Both the position numbers and the translations under genes were made by a program. A stretch of DNA of 64,000 nt from Solimonas sp040066175 (GTDB lineage Bacteria; Pseudomonadota; Gammaproteobacteria; Nevskiales; Nevskiaceae): assembly GCF_040066175.1 (NCBI RefSeq), contig NZ_JBEAAM010000006.1, positions 34,915-98,914 of the forward strand. The letters run 5' to 3'. Below the pieces are notes generated by a model that was not told where the DNA came from, ran no database searches, and saw nothing but the letters and a program-made list of their open reading frames with translations. Below are positions 63,898 through 64,000 of the stretch, in pieces (the stretch's first letter is position 1; every line of letters starts with the position of its first letter).

Positions 63898-64000
63898 GGA
63901 ATAGCCTCTTCCAATGACACATGAGCCTGAAGGGGGTGCGTGATTCCAACGTGAAGTGAGCCTGAAAGGCCGGCGGGGCGGCGGGATCATCGGAGGATGA

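Noticed and set aside
63517..63990. 157-codon minus-strand frame and similar short frames across tRNA genes
   Set aside because: They are translations of tRNA-Tyr and its repeated 3' end (for example VGSNPTPST), a common false gene.

Overview
The window reads as chromosomal DNA of a GC-rich gammaproteobacterium. Its core gene order is gammaproteobacterial: tRNA-Tyr, tRNA-Gly, tRNA-Thr, tuf, tRNA-Trp, secE, nusG, rplKAJL, rpoBC, then rpsL, rpsG, fusA, tuf, the S10, spc and alpha clusters, ending at rplQ. Outer-membrane phospholipase A, DsbD, many lipoproteins and beta-barrel proteins show a Gram-negative envelope. I would place it near Xanthomonadales/Nevskiales from general protein resemblance, but that is an inference without a search.

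Bases 1-30726 are a patchwork of short operons on both strands, mostly envelope and signalling functions. In order: a truncated LTA-synthase-like membrane sulfatase; a beta-barrel protein coupled to a small periplasmic binding-like protein, divergent from an NtrB/NtrC-type two-component pair; RsmB-type rRNA methylase; a 17-residue Lys/Ala peptide gene with its own terminator; a 1062-residue BNR-repeat secreted protein with a sorting-signal-like C terminus; a receiver-coiled-coil protein; a DUF423 and saccharopine-dehydrogenase-like pair; a DUF1499 lipoprotein; a tightly packed redox cluster (TlpA-like thioredoxin, DUF4266 lipoprotein, DUF3570 barrel, ApbE flavin transferase, DsbD) facing an unknown secreted protein with a dense C-terminal cysteine cluster; a sodium:solute symporter; two CsgG-like lipoproteins; isoaspartyl peptidase with an outer-membrane protein; an antiporter/adenylate cyclase/FecR-SPOR operon; an AbiEi-like antitoxin regulator with no toxin partner; and phospholipase A.

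Bases 30773-63897 are one long minus-strand block for transcription and translation. I can place sigma70-like promoters with 17-base spacers in front of the tRNA operon, tRNA-Trp-secE-nusG, rpsL, the S10 cluster and rpsM. Intrinsic terminators follow both tuf copies, rpoC and rplQ, and an attenuator-like hairpin lies between rplL and rpoB. The two tuf genes are almost base-for-base identical and encode an EF-Tu whose switch I region departs from the usual RGITI form. After each tuf gene a promoter is built into the terminator stem, so one palindrome can end one transcript and start the next.

The most interesting items are the cysteine-rich protein with the DUF4266/DUF3570/ApbE/DsbD redox cluster, the altered EF-Tu, the terminator-promoter palindromes, a repeat of the tRNA-Tyr 3' end that resembles the E. 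coli rtT arrangement, and the antiporter-cyclase-FecR/SPOR operon. No CRISPR array, transposase, integrase or rRNA gene was seen.
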